Part shown: positions 1-8,270 of the stretch, one piece after another
Numbering within the stretch: the stretch's first letter is position 1
How the letters are laid out: each line of letters starts with the position of its first letter
NCBI GenBank assembly: GCA_910578095.1
Contig: CAJTOZ010000001.1
Span: 62,001-126,000 of the forward strand
DNA length: 64,000 nt
Direction of reading: 5' to 3'
DNA from: an uncultured Muribaculaceae bacterium
GTDB lineage: Bacteria; Bacteroidota; Bacteroidia; Bacteroidales; Muribaculaceae
Made by a program: the position numbers and the translations under genes
The notes under the pieces: generated by a model
What the model saw: the letters and a program-made list of their open reading frames with translations, nothing else
Told to the model about the DNA's origin: nothing
Databases searched by the model: none

Positions 1-2
1 GA

Positions 3-803
3 GCAGATAACATAAGGGTGGTGTGCGCCGACTGCCGCCGATGGTTGGAGGAGTATACGGGCGCGCGATTCGACATCGTGTTCATTGATCCGGCGCGCCG
101 CTCGGCCGATGGCGGACGTGTTTTCGCGCTCGCCGATTGCGAACCGAATGTTGTCGATATGCTGCCGTTGCTGCGTCGGCACACCGACCGTTTGCTTGTG
201 AAAATGTCGCCGATGCTCGACATAAGCAGCGTGCTGGAATCCCTTCCTGATTGTGTGCGCATATTTGCCCTTGGCACTTCTACTGAATGCAAGGAGTTGC
301 TTGCTCTTGTAGATTTTGCCCACGCGCCATCCCATAAGGACGACATTGCTATCGAGGCAGTGACGGTGACCGATACTGACACCCACGAATTCCGGTGCAC
401 ACGCTCGGAAGAAATGGTGGCCGATGCAGTGTACGGGCGCCCGCGCCCGGGCGATTATGTGTGCGAACCCTATCCGGCAGTCATGAAGATAGGAGCCTCG
501 CGGCTGGTGTCGCAGCGCTACGGGCTGCAGAAACTTGCGCAGAACACTCATGTATATTTTGCCCCCGGTCCGGTAGCCTCTTTCCCCGGCGAGCAGCGCA
601 GGGTGGTGGAGGTGCTGCCATGGGCCTCAAAGGTGCTGAAGCGCTTCAAGCGCTCGTATCCACGCATCGCAGTGGCCGCACGCAATTTCGGGATGAGCGC
701 AGAGGCTGTGAGAGCAAAGTTGGGCGTGGCCGACGGCGGATCATATCGCCTTCTCGCCGTCACCGATATAGCAGGCGAGAAGCTACTGATAGTTCTTGAA
801 TGA
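3..803 (+). CDS. THUMP-like domain class I methyltransferase, 5' truncated
   Basis: The reading frame is open to the left edge of the window, so the N-terminal part of the gene lies outside; the first GTG codons at 18-23 are internal. The visible 267 residues begin inside a Rossmann-type SAM-dependent methyltransferase fold. The motif FDIVFIDPARR is a typical motif IV strand-loop of N6- or RNA-type methyltransferases. The C-terminal part resembles the small THUMP-like domain found in Bacteroidota proteins of this class. An RNA substrate is likely by family but is inference. A strong hairpin at 813-838 separates it from the convergent mmdB. Confidence 0.7.
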   Translation, partial: ADNIRVVCADCRRWLEEYTGARFDIVFIDPARRSADGGRVFALADCEPNVVDMLPLLRRHTDRLLVKMSPMLDISSVLESLPDCVRIFALGTSTECKELLALVDFAHAPSHKDDIAIEAVTVTDTDTHEFRCTRSEEMVADAVYGRPRPGDYVCEPYPAVMKIGASRLVSQRYGLQKLAQNTHVYFAPGPVASFPGEQRRVVEVLPWASKVLKRFKRSYPRIAVAARNFGMSAEAVRAKLGVADGGSYRLLAVTDIAGEKLLIVLE

Positions 804-812
804 AACATAAAA

Positions 813-838
813 GAGGGCCGCGATTTTTCGCGGCCCTC
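813..838. terminator. Bidirectional intrinsic terminator
   Basis: A perfect 11-bp GC-rich stem (GAGGGCCGCGA / TCGCGGCCCTC) with a TTTT loop lies between two convergent genes. An A-run on its left gives a U-run for minus-strand transcription coming from mmdB. Confidence 0.85.
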
Positions 839-860
839 CTTATATACATATGGATTGGGA

Positions 861-2018
861 TTACACGAGGAATCCGAGCAGCACACCGGCGGCTACTGCC
901 GAGCCGATAACGCCGGCCACATTGGGGCCCATAGCGTGCATCAGCAGGTAGTTGGACGGATCGTACTCCAGACCGAGATTGTTGGAGATACGTGCGCTCA
1001 TGGGCACGGCCGATACGCCGGCATTGCCGATAAGCGGGTTGATCTTCTTCTCCTTCGGGAGAACGAGGTTGAAGAGCTTCACGAAAAGAACGCCGCTGGT
1101 GGAGGCGATGATGAAGGCCATGAAACCGAGGAAGAAGATGAAGATGGTCTGCGGTGTGAGGAACTGCGAGGCCTGGGTGGAAGCGCCCACGGTGAGGCCG
1201 AGCAGGATGGTGACGATGTCGGTGAGTGCGTTGCTTGCGGTTTTTGCAAGACGGGTGGTGACACCGCACTCGCGCAGCAGATTGCCGAAGAACAGCATGC
1301 CGAGCAGAGGCAGGCCCGAGGGCACTACAAAGCAGGTGAGAAGCATGCCCACGATGGGGAAGATGATTTTCTCATTCTGGCTCACGGCACGCGCGGGCTT
1401 CATGCGTATCAGGCGCTCTTTCTTGGTGGTGAACAGGCGCATGATAGGCGGCTGGATCACGGGAACGAGAGCCATGTAGGAGTAGGCCGACACGGCTATG
1501 GCACCCATGAGGTTTGGCGCGAGCTTCGACGACAGGAAGATAGCTGTGGGACCGTCGGCACCGCCGATTATGGCGATAGCGCCTGCCTGGTCGGGAGCAA
1601 ATCCCAGCAGCAAGGCCACCATATAGGCTCCGAAGATGCCGAACTGAGCGGCCGCACCGATAAGCATCAGCTTGGGGTTGGCAATAAGGGCGGAGAAGTC
1701 GGTCATGGCACCGATGCCGAGGAAAATCAGCGGGGGATACCATCCGGCCGATACGCCGTTGTAGAGGATATTGAGCACGGAGCCCTCCTCGTAGATGCCC
1801 ACTTCAAGACCGGCGCCGGTGTTGAATGGAACATTGCCGATGAGGATACCGAAGCCTATGGGCACCAGCAGCATGGGCTCGAAATTCTTCTTGATGGCCA
1901 GCCAGATGAAGAAAAGGCCTACGGCCAGCATCACGAAGTTGCCGAGCTCAGCGTTGGCGAAACCTGTCAGTTCCCAGAACTGACGGAGGTTGTTGAGCAG
2001 AAAATCGCCGAAAGACAT
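861..2018 (-). CDS. mmdB: Sodium-pumping decarboxylase beta subunit (methylmalonyl-CoA decarboxylase)
   Basis: This integral membrane subunit decarboxylates carboxybiotin and exports Na+ in the biotin-dependent decarboxylases (OadB/MmdB/GcdB family). The 385-residue length fits the family. Many hydrophobic segments are visible, and the conserved GGADGPTAIF block near residue 152 contains the Asp (about D155) that corresponds to the essential Na+-site Asp of OadB. It is the last gene of the five-gene operon, 11 bp after the biotin carrier gene. The neighbouring epimerase and carboxyltransferase point to methylmalonyl-CoA as substrate, giving propionyl-CoA in succinate fermentation. Oxaloacetate is the main alternative substrate. 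Confidence 0.92.
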   Translation of the reverse strand: MSFGDFLLNNLRQFWELTGFANAELGNFVMLAVGLFFIWLAIKKNFEPMLLVPIGFGILIGNVPFNTGAGLEVGIYEEGSVLNILYNGVSAGWYPPLIFLGIGAMTDFSALIANPKLMLIGAAAQFGIFGAYMVALLLGFAPDQAGAIAIIGGADGPTAIFLSSKLAPNLMGAIAVSAYSYMALVPVIQPPIMRLFTTKKERLIRMKPARAVSQNEKIIFPIVGMLLTCFVVPSGLPLLGMLFFGNLLRECGVTTRLAKTASNALTDIVTILLGLTVGASTQASQFLTPQTIFIFFLGFMAFIIASTSGVLFVKLFNLVLPKEKKINPLIGNAGVSAVPMSARISNNLGLEYDPSNYLLMHAMGPNVAGVIGSAVAAGVLLGFLV

Positions 2019-2029
2019 AATCTGCTGCT

Positions 2030-2467
2030 TTATTCAAGTGTGATAAGTACAGCGCCCTCGAGCACGGAGTCGCCGGCGTTGACATTGATGGATGCCACGC
2101 GGCCATCGCGGCCGGCATGGATGGCGTTTTCCATCTTCATGGCTTCGAGCACGAGAACGGTGTCGGAAGCTTTCACGCTGTCGCCCACCTTCACGGGAAT
2201 GGAGAGAACCACGCCGGGCAGCGGAGCCTTTACGGCAGAGCCGCCGGCATTGCCGGTAGCCTTGGCTATCACTTTCTCGCCGGATGCAGTGCGGGGAGCG
2301 GCAGCAGCCTTAGGTGCGCTTACAGTCTTTACGGTGGCTGCCTTGTGGGCTTCCATCTCCACCTTGTAGGGCACGCCGTTCACTTCCACTTCCACGACGT
2401 TGTCGTTGAGGTCGCCGACGCCCACCTTGTAGGTGTTGCCGTTGATTTTATACTTGTATTCTTTCAT
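2030..2467 (-). CDS. mmdC: Biotin carboxyl carrier subunit of methylmalonyl-CoA decarboxylase
   Basis: This 145-residue protein has an N-terminal beta-rich segment, an Ala/Pro-rich flexible linker at about 44-80, and a C-terminal biotinyl domain with the EAMKMEN motif. The Lys in this motif (about K111) is the biotinylation site. It shuttles CO2 between the carboxyltransferase (MmdA) and the membrane subunit (MmdB). It lies between the oadG-like gene (32 bp upstream) and mmdB (11 bp downstream). A free acetyl-CoA carboxylase carrier is less likely because of this context. Confidence 0.92.
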   Translation of the reverse strand: MKEYKYKINGNTYKVGVGDLNDNVVEVEVNGVPYKVEMEAHKAATVKTVSAPKAAAAPRTASGEKVIAKATGNAGGSAVKAPLPGVVLSIPVKVGDSVKASDTVLVLEAMKMENAIHAGRDGRVASINVNAGDSVLEGAVLITLE

Positions 2468-2498
2468 TGTTTCGATGTAGATAGGTTATACTGTGGAT

Positions 2499-3419
2499 TT
2501 AACGACGGTTGATGCGGTGTTGCGGTATTTCGCGGAGGTTGTAGATCTTGGAGCTCCAGGGCGAATAGGCGCGCTTCACCTTATTGATGGTGAGAATGGT
2601 GTTCTCGGCGTCGTGGGCATTGAAATGCTCGTGCAGAGCCATCACTATTGCTGCGATTTCCTCGCCGCTGTCGTGGGCGGTGGCGGCGCGCACCTCGCGG
2701 TCGGTGTGGTCGTCGCCGCTGCTCTTGATCTTGTTGCTGCGCGACACGCTCTTGCCTATGGCTCCGATAGCGTAGAAGCACAGGCACAGCAGCAGCAGGG
2801 CGCTGAACACCACGCACATGGCCATGATAGTCATGCCGAAGCCGTTTTCATCAATCTCGGCAAACATTTCCACACGGCTGTTGGTGTCCTTGATCACATT
2901 GGCGCTGGAGGGCGTGATGTAATCGTCGTCGGCGCCTGTGCGGATAGCCCATTCGCCATCGCCGTCGCTTTTGCGCGCATAAGTCTGGTCGATGGAGAGT
3001 TCGGCCGGAACGATGATTTCATCGATAAGGGAGCCGTCGGCATCGTACAGACCTATCCAGTTGTCCTGTCCGGGAATGAGTGTGAAATTGGTATGGAACG
3101 TGCCCTTGTTGGGCTCTCCGTCGGCGAAGAATACCACGTGCTGGCGTTTTTCGATGCGGGTGTTCACATCGCCGAGCGGCACGGGATATTTCTTCGGGTT
3201 GGTGGAGTCGTTGCTCAGATACATGCTCGATATCTGGATGGGAGCAAAGTTGGAGTTGAAAAGTTCAATCCATCCGTGGTGCTCGCCGTAGTCATCGACA
3301 ATGCTGGAGCTGTTTTCCACCATCACCTCGTTGAGGCGCACGGCCTTGCGGCTCTGGGCCGACAATGCCGAGGCACCTGCAGCGAGGGCGATTGCTGCAA
3401 TGATTATTCTCTTTTTCAT
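2499..3419 (-). CDS. OadG-like gamma subunit with N-terminal lamin-tail domain
   Basis: This 306-residue protein starts with a cleavable-looking signal peptide (MKKRIIIAAIALAAGASALSAQ). Next comes a beta-rich region of about 25-170 with a lamin-tail-like pattern (LNEVMVENSS, WIELFN, D-G-E/P turns). It ends with one transmembrane helix near 200-225 and a charged cytoplasmic tail, as in OadG, the small subunit that assembles sodium-pump decarboxylases. Classical OadG is only about 80-100 residues, so the periplasmic lamin-tail part is an added domain. It sits 6 bp from mmdA in the operon. The family call rests on context plus the single helix and tail. Confidence 0.75.
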   Translation of the reverse strand: MKKRIIIAAIALAAGASALSAQSRKAVRLNEVMVENSSSIVDDYGEHHGWIELFNSNFAPIQISSMYLSNDSTNPKKYPVPLGDVNTRIEKRQHVVFFADGEPNKGTFHTNFTLIPGQDNWIGLYDADGSLIDEIIVPAELSIDQTYARKSDGDGEWAIRTGADDDYITPSSANVIKDTNSRVEMFAEIDENGFGMTIMAMCVVFSALLLLCLCFYAIGAIGKSVSRSNKIKSSGDDHTDREVRAATAHDSGEEIAAIVMALHEHFNAHDAENTILTINKVKRAYSPWSSKIYNLREIPQHRINRR

Positions 3420-3425
3420 AGTGGC

Positions 3426-4979
3426 TTACAGAGGTATGTTGCCGTGCTTCTTGGCGGGGTTGGCCACTTTCTTGGTGGCGAGTTGCTGGAGCGCGCGTAT
3501 CACGCGGAAACGCGTGTTGCGGGGCTCGATGACATCGTCGATGTAGCCGTAGCGTGCCGCATTGTAGGGGTTGCAGAAGAGCTTGTTGTACTCCGCTTCT
3601 TTTTCGGCGAGCACTTTCTTGGGATCCTCGGCTGCTTTTGCTTCCTTGGCGTAGAGCACCTCGACGGCGCCGGCACCGCCCATTACGGCGATTTCGGCCG
3701 TGGGCCATGCGTAGTTCATGTCGCCGCGCAGCTGCTTGCAGCTCATCACGATATGGCTGCCGCCATAGCTCTTGCGCAGTGTCACCGTCACCTTGGGCAC
3801 GGTGGCTTCGCCGTAGGCGTAAAGCAGTTTTGCGCCGTGCAGGATCACACCGTTGTATTCCTGACCTGTGCCGGGAAGGAATCCGGGCACGTCGACGAGT
3901 GTCACCAGAGGGATGTTGAAGGCGTCGCAGAAGCGAACGAAGCGTGCGCCCTTGCGCGAGGCATTGCTGTCGAGCACGCCGGCGAGGTATTTGGGCTGGT
4001 TGGCCACGATGCCTACAGCCTGACCGTTGAAGCGGGCGAAGCCCACGATGAGGTTCTTGGCATAGTCACGCTGCACTTCGAGGAATTCGCCGTTGTCGAT
4101 GATGGCGCCGATCACCTCGTACATGTCGTAGGGACGTGTGGCGGAGTCGGGGATGATGTCGTTGAGGGAATCCTCGAGGCGGTCGATAGGATCGGTGCAG
4201 GGCACCAGCGGCGGCTCCTCAAGGTTGTTCTGGGGAATGAATCCGAAGAGCTTGCGGATGATACGCAGGGCGTCTTCGCCATCTTCTGCGGCGAAATGGG
4301 CCACACCGCTCTTGGCGGCATGCACTTCGGCACCGCCGAGGGCGTCCTGTGTCACGTCTTCGCCGGTCACGGTCTTCACAACCTTCGGGCCGGTGAGGAA
4401 CATGTAGGAGATGCCTTTGGCCATGATGGTGAAGTCGGTGAGGGCAGGGGAGTATACGGCACCACCGGCGCAGGGACCGAGGATAGCGGATATCTGGGGA
4501 ATCACACCGGATGCCATGATGTTGCGCTGGAAAATCTCAGCGTATCCGGCAAGGGCGTTGATGCCTTCCTGAATGCGTGCGCCGCCGGAGTCGTTGAGGC
4601 CGATGACGGGAGCGCCCATCTTCATGGCCATGTCCATTACCTTGCAGATTTTCAGGGCCATGGTTTCGCTCAGAGAGCCACCGAAAACGGTGAAATCCTG
4701 TGCAAATACATAAACAAGACGGCCGTCGATTGTGCCGTAGCCGGTCACGACGCCGTCGCCGAGGAACGATTTCTTTTCTTGGCCGAAGTTGGTGCAGCGG
4801 TGGCGCACAAACATGTCGAGCTCCTCAAACGAGCCTTCGTCGAGCAACTGGGCGATGCGCTCGCGTGCGGTGTATTTGCCGCGTTCGTGCTGCTTTTCGA
4901 TGGCCTTTTCGCCGCCGCCGAGGCGGGCTTGGGCGCGGAGCTCTATGAGCTCTTGTACTTTTTCAAGCTGACTGCTCAT
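3426..4979 (-). CDS. mmdA: Methylmalonyl-CoA decarboxylase alpha subunit (carboxyltransferase)
   Basis: The enzyme moves the carboxyl group from methylmalonyl-CoA to biotin on the carrier protein. The 517-residue product has both crotonase-like halves of acyl-CoA carboxyltransferases, with oxyanion-loop motifs including GGARIQEG and [11 protein letters not shown] chose the ATG at 4979 (MSSQLEKVQ) because homologues begin there; the frame is open 16 codons further upstream but that stretch does not look like protein. It is transcribed after mce and before the oadG-like gene. It could equally be named propionyl-CoA carboxylase beta chain, but the linked beta and gamma membrane subunits favour the decarboxylase. 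Confidence 0.92.
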   Translation of the reverse strand: MSSQLEKVQELIELRAQARLGGGEKAIEKQHERGKYTARERIAQLLDEGSFEELDMFVRHRCTNFGQEKKSFLGDGVVTGYGTIDGRLVYVFAQDFTVFGGSLSETMALKICKVMDMAMKMGAPVIGLNDSGGARIQEGINALAGYAEIFQRNIMASGVIPQISAILGPCAGGAVYSPALTDFTIMAKGISYMFLTGPKVVKTVTGEDVTQDALGGAEVHAAKSGVAHFAAEDGEDALRIIRKLFGFIPQNNLEEPPLVPCTDPIDRLEDSLNDIIPDSATRPYDMYEVIGAIIDNGEFLEVQRDYAKNLIVGFARFNGQAVGIVANQPKYLAGVLDSNASRKGARFVRFCDAFNIPLVTLVDVPGFLPGTGQEYNGVILHGAKLLYAYGEATVPKVTVTLRKSYGGSHIVMSCKQLRGDMNYAWPTAEIAVMGGAGAVEVLYAKEAKAAEDPKKVLAEKEAEYNKLFCNPYNAARYGYIDDVIEPRNTRFRVIRALQQLATKKVANPAKKHGNIPL

Positions 4980-5013
4980 TCTTTTAGTATATGAATGGTT
5001 TATGTTTGTTTTT

Positions 5014-5157
5014 ATGGTTATCCGCAAAAGTGCCCGAATTTATATCGTAGGAGGGTTGTAGCCCGTGATGTTTCGTAAGGGCGTCCGCCTATTATACGTG
5101 CCAAAGGCACGTCCCTACATTGTAAGACAGACTTCGGGTAATTTTGCGGATAATCAT
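5014..5157. repeat. 144-bp MITE-like palindromic element inside the mmd operon
   Basis: The outer arms 5014-5029 and 5142-5157 match as inverted repeats in 15 of 16 bases, and the match continues imperfectly for about 25 bp per arm. Inside lies a second nested inverted repeat built on GTAAGGGCGT and ACGTCCCTAC, with ACGTGCC-aa-AGGCACGT at its core. No ORF is carried. It fills the gap between mce and mmdA, so it is transcribed with the operon and could fold in the mRNA. Confidence 0.65.
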
Positions 5158-5166
5158 TTAGTTTTC

Positions 5167-5586
5167 TTATTTGTTGGGGTCTTCGCAGAGTTCGATGAGC
5201 GTGCCCACGGTGCTCTTGGGGTGGAGGAAGGCGATGTTGAGGCCTTCGGCGCCTTTGCGGGGAGCCTTGTCGATGAGGCGGCAGCCTTTTTCCTCAAGTT
5301 CGCCGAGAGCGTTGGCCACACCATCGGCTATGGCAAATGCCATATGCTGTATTCCGCCGCGGCCGCCGTTGTTGGCGATGAATTTGGAGATGGCGCTGTC
5401 CTCGGCGGTGCCCTCGAGAAGCTCAATCTTGGTCTGGCCTACCTTGAAAAAGGCGGTGCGCACTTTCTGGTCTGCTACTTCCTCGATGGCGAAGCATTTG
5501 AGACCGAGCATCTTCTCGTAGAAGGGGATTGCCTCGTCGAGCGACGGAACAGCAATACCAATGTGTTCGATATGCGAAATTTCCAT
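5167..5586 (-). CDS. mce: Methylmalonyl-CoA epimerase
   Basis: This 139-residue VOC-fold enzyme interconverts the (R)- and (S)-methylmalonyl-CoA epimers. That step is needed between methylmalonyl-CoA mutase and the decarboxylase encoded downstream. Metal ligands are visible: His in MEISHIEHIGIAV, His in GIQHMAFAI and Glu in GTLIELCE. The start at 5586 gives the canonical N-terminus; upstream residues to 5640 do not look like protein. It is first in the operon, with a likely -7 box (TATTTTTG on the minus strand) at 5670-5677. Confidence 0.93.
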   Translation of the reverse strand: MEISHIEHIGIAVPSLDEAIPFYEKMLGLKCFAIEEVADQKVRTAFFKVGQTKIELLEGTAEDSAISKFIANNGGRGGIQHMAFAIADGVANALGELEEKGCRLIDKAPRKGAEGLNIAFLHPKSTVGTLIELCEDPNK

Positions 5587-5696
5587 AATATAAAAAATGG
5601 GGTTAAGGTTTTGTGTTGTTTCAATTTTCGGTGTATGCACGAGTGTTCATGCAAGTGCATATTTCTGTGCAAAAATAGCAAAAAAAAAATTAAAAC

Positions 5697-5731
5697 GGCG
5701 CCCTTTCCCATAAAAAGTGGGGAAGGGCGCC
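5697..5731 (-). terminator. Intrinsic terminator downstream of the PBP gene
   Basis: A 13-bp stem (GGCGCCCTTTCCC / GGGGAAGGGCGCC, one wobble) is followed on the minus strand by TTTTAA and a run of nine or more T. It lies 30 bp past the stop codon of the PBP gene. Confidence 0.85.
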
Positions 5732-5761
5732 GCAGATGGCTGATTTTATTGATATAGTGGC

Positions 5762-8143
5762 TTAATCAAACATGCCCTCGATGGCTTCCTCTGCCTCTTC
5801 GGGCTCTATCTCGCCATAGTATTCGCCTCCGCAAAGATCTACCGACGCGGGGAAGTTGAAACGCGTGTCCTGACGATAGGGAAGCGTTTTGTCGGCATAC
5901 ACTTTGCTGATGTATCGTCCGTAGATGGGGAGCGCCATGCTGGCACCTTGTCCCTCGGCCATGGAGTTGAAGTGGATGTAACGTTCTTCGCCGCCCACCC
6001 ATACGCCGCTTACGAGATCGGGGGTGAAGCCCATGAACCATCCGTCGGCATTGAAGTTGGTGGTGCCAGTCTTGCCGCCCATCTGCGCGGTGATGTTGAA
6101 GGGCGCACGGCGCAGGCGGTTGCCGGTGCCTCCGTCCACCACATTGAGCAGGATGGACAGTATGCGCCAGTATCCTTTGTCGGTGATAACTTCCGTCTGC
6201 ACGGGGGTGAAGTCGGAAATCACGTTGCCGTTGTTGTCGGCGATGGAGGTGACGAAGATCGGGTCGGTGCGCATGCCGTGGTTGGCGAAAGCGCTGTAGG
6301 CGGTGACCATTTCTTTTACCGACACCTCGCAGGGACCAAGACACAGCGACATCACTGCCGGCAGACTGTTGGTGATGCCGTAGGAGTGCATGCGTTTCAC
6401 AAGTTCGGCCGGGCTGAGCTGAGCCATCAGGCGAGCGGATATCCAGTTGTTGGAATTGGTGAGCGCCCACCTCAGGTCCACGTTCTCGCCGATGCGGGAA
6501 CGGCCTGAGTTGCGGGGTGCCCATTCGCGGCCGTTTTCGTCCATGAACACGGGCTGTTCGTTGAGCATTTCACTGCAGGGGGTGAAGCCGGATTCCATCG
6601 CGTAGGTGTAAAGGAATGGCTTGATGGTAGAACCTATCTGGCGTCGGCCTGTCGAAACCATATCGTACTGGAAAAAGCGGAAGTCGGGGCCGCCCACATA
6701 TGCTTTGACATGGCCTGTGGTCGGGTCCATCGACATGAATCCTGTGCGCAGGAAACTTTTGGTGTACAGAATGGAGTCCAGCGGCGTCATCACTGTGTCC
6801 ACGGGGCCGGAATAGCTGAACACGGTCATTTCAACAGGTGTATTGAACTCCGCCGTGATTTCGGCATCGGATTTTCCGGCCACTTTGGCTACGCGGCGGC
6901 GCTCGCTTTGCCTTACGGCATTGGCTATTAGCTTGGCGCGCGTTTCGGACGAGAGCTCGGCGGGATTGGATGTATAGGGTGCGGTTCGGGATCCGCGTTT
7001 TTCCCGGCTGAAGGCTTTCTGCAGATTGCGCATGTGCTCTCCCACTGCCTCCTCGGCATATTGCTGCATTCGGGAGTCTATGGTGGTGTATATGCGCAGT
7101 CCATCGTTGTAGATGTCGTATTTGCTGCCGTCGGCCTTGGGGTTTTTGTCTATCCATCCGAAAAGGGGATTGGTGGCCCATGCTATGCTGTCGTCGGTGT
7201 AGCGCTGCGTGTCCCACGACGGATATTTGGAGCGCTCGGGCTTGTGGGCTGTGAGCATGCGGCGCAGTTCCTCACGCATGTAGGGTGCGATACCTTCCTT
7301 ATGGTCGATGCGATGAAAATCGAGGTCAAGAGGCAGGGCGCACAGGGAATCGAGTTGCTCTTTGGTGATAAAGTCGGCCTTGTACATCTGCTCGAGTACG
7401 ACATTTCGGCGCGCGAGAGCACGCTCGGGATGGCGCACAGGATTGAAGTATGATGGATTCTTGACCATTCCCACGAGGAGAGCTGCCTGCTCGATGTTGA
7501 GTTTGTCGGCAGTGGTGTCGAAGTAAACCTTTGCCGCGCTTTTTATGCCCACTGCATTGTAAAGGAAGTCGAATTGGTTGAGATACATTTTTATAATCTC
7601 TTCCTTGCTATAGAAGCGCTCGAGCTTTATGGCAATCATCCATTCGATGGGCTTCTGCATGGCGCGTCCCAGCAATCCGGAACTCGGGGGCGTATAAAGC
7701 TGCTTGGCCAGCTGCTGGGTGATGGTAGAACCGCCGCCGGCGCTTTTGTTGCCCATGAGCACAGTCTTGAACACGGCGCGGCTCACAGCCTTGGCATCGA
7801 TGCCGGAATGGCGCTCGAAGCGCACATCTTCAGTAGCTATCAGTGCATCGATCACATTGGGCGATATTTCATCGAAATCGGCGTACACGCGGTTGCCGGT
7901 GCCTCGGAAATAGCGTCCCATTTCTTTGCCGTCGGCGGTGTAGATGATGGATGCGAATTTATCCTGAGGGTTTTTCAACTCTTCCACCGGTGGCATATAT
8001 CCTATGACACCGTTGTACACGAGTATGAAGAATATGATGAGGATGACTGTAAACGCGGCAAATCCTGTCCAGAGCCATTTGATGACGGTTCCGCTGCGCC
8101 GCGGACGCATATCTGTATCCTTGTTTTGTGTTTCTTTGGTCAT
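5762..8143 (-). CDS. Class A penicillin-binding protein (PBP1A-type)
   Basis: This bifunctional enzyme polymerises and cross-links peptidoglycan in the periplasm. It has a short cytoplasmic N-terminus, one transmembrane helix at about 22-45, a GT51 glycosyltransferase domain (ATEDVRFERHSGID) and a transpeptidase domain. The transpeptidase shows SxxK (GSTIKP), SxN (SNN) and KTGT (GGKTGTTNFNADGW). About 793 residues is normal for PBP1A. I chose the ATG at 8143 (MTKETQNK) because the promoter at 8162-8192 lies just upstream and makes the further-upstream start at 8164 unlikely. It appears to be a single-gene unit. Confidence 0.93.
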   Translation of the reverse strand: MTKETQNKDTDMRPRRSGTVIKWLWTGFAAFTVILIIFFILVYNGVIGYMPPVEELKNPQDKFASIIYTADGKEMGRYFRGTGNRVYADFDEISPNVIDALIATEDVRFERHSGIDAKAVSRAVFKTVLMGNKSAGGGSTITQQLAKQLYTPPSSGLLGRAMQKPIEWMIAIKLERFYSKEEIIKMYLNQFDFLYNAVGIKSAAKVYFDTTADKLNIEQAALLVGMVKNPSYFNPVRHPERALARRNVVLEQMYKADFITKEQLDSLCALPLDLDFHRIDHKEGIAPYMREELRRMLTAHKPERSKYPSWDTQRYTDDSIAWATNPLFGWIDKNPKADGSKYDIYNDGLRIYTTIDSRMQQYAEEAVGEHMRNLQKAFSREKRGSRTAPYTSNPAELSSETRAKLIANAVRQSERRRVAKVAGKSDAEITAEFNTPVEMTVFSYSGPVDTVMTPLDSILYTKSFLRTGFMSMDPTTGHVKAYVGGPDFRFFQYDMVSTGRRQIGSTIKPFLYTYAMESGFTPCSEMLNEQPVFMDENGREWAPRNSGRSRIGENVDLRWALTNSNNWISARLMAQLSPAELVKRMHSYGITNSLPAVMSLCLGPCEVSVKEMVTAYSAFANHGMRTDPIFVTSIADNNGNVISDFTPVQTEVITDKGYWRILSILLNVVDGGTGNRLRRAPFNITAQMGGKTGTTNFNADGWFMGFTPDLVSGVWVGGEERYIHFNSMAEGQGASMALPIYGRYISKVYADKTLPYRQDTRFNFPASVDLCGGEYYGEIEPEEAEEAIEGMFD

Positions 8144-8161
8144 AATACGGGAATATAATGG

Positions 8162-8192
8162 CAAAGTTACAAAACATAATTATAAATACAAA
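8162..8192 (-). promoter_or_regulatory. Promoter of the PBP gene
   Basis: On the minus strand this reads TTTG, exactly 19 bp, then TAACTTTG, which matches the Bacteroidota -33/-7 consensus. It lies 19 bp from the PBP start. Confidence 0.8.
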
Positions 8193-8218
8193 ATATGCGT
8201 GGACGGCGCAATAAAAAA

Positions 8219-8243
8219 GCCTCGCGCCGAAAATGCGCGAGGC
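8219..8243 (-). terminator. Intrinsic terminator of the T9SS-secreted protein gene
   Basis: A perfect 9-bp stem (GCCTCGCGC / GCGCGAGGC) is flanked by A6 and T5 runs, so it can act on both strands. It lies 27 bp after the stop of the gene at 8271. Confidence 0.85.
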
Positions 8244-8270
8244 TTTTTATTGCGGTGAGCCTGGGAAGGC

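Noticed and set aside
855..2369. A 504-aa plus-strand open frame
   Set aside because: Antisense to mmdB and the biotin carrier gene, which have clear family motifs; composition is rich in His, Glu and Gly without any domain.
2493..4994. An 833-aa open frame on the plus strand
   Set aside because: It is antisense to mmdA, the oadG-like gene and part of the operon, has a His/Gly/Val-rich composition, and arises from codon bias of the real genes on the other strand.
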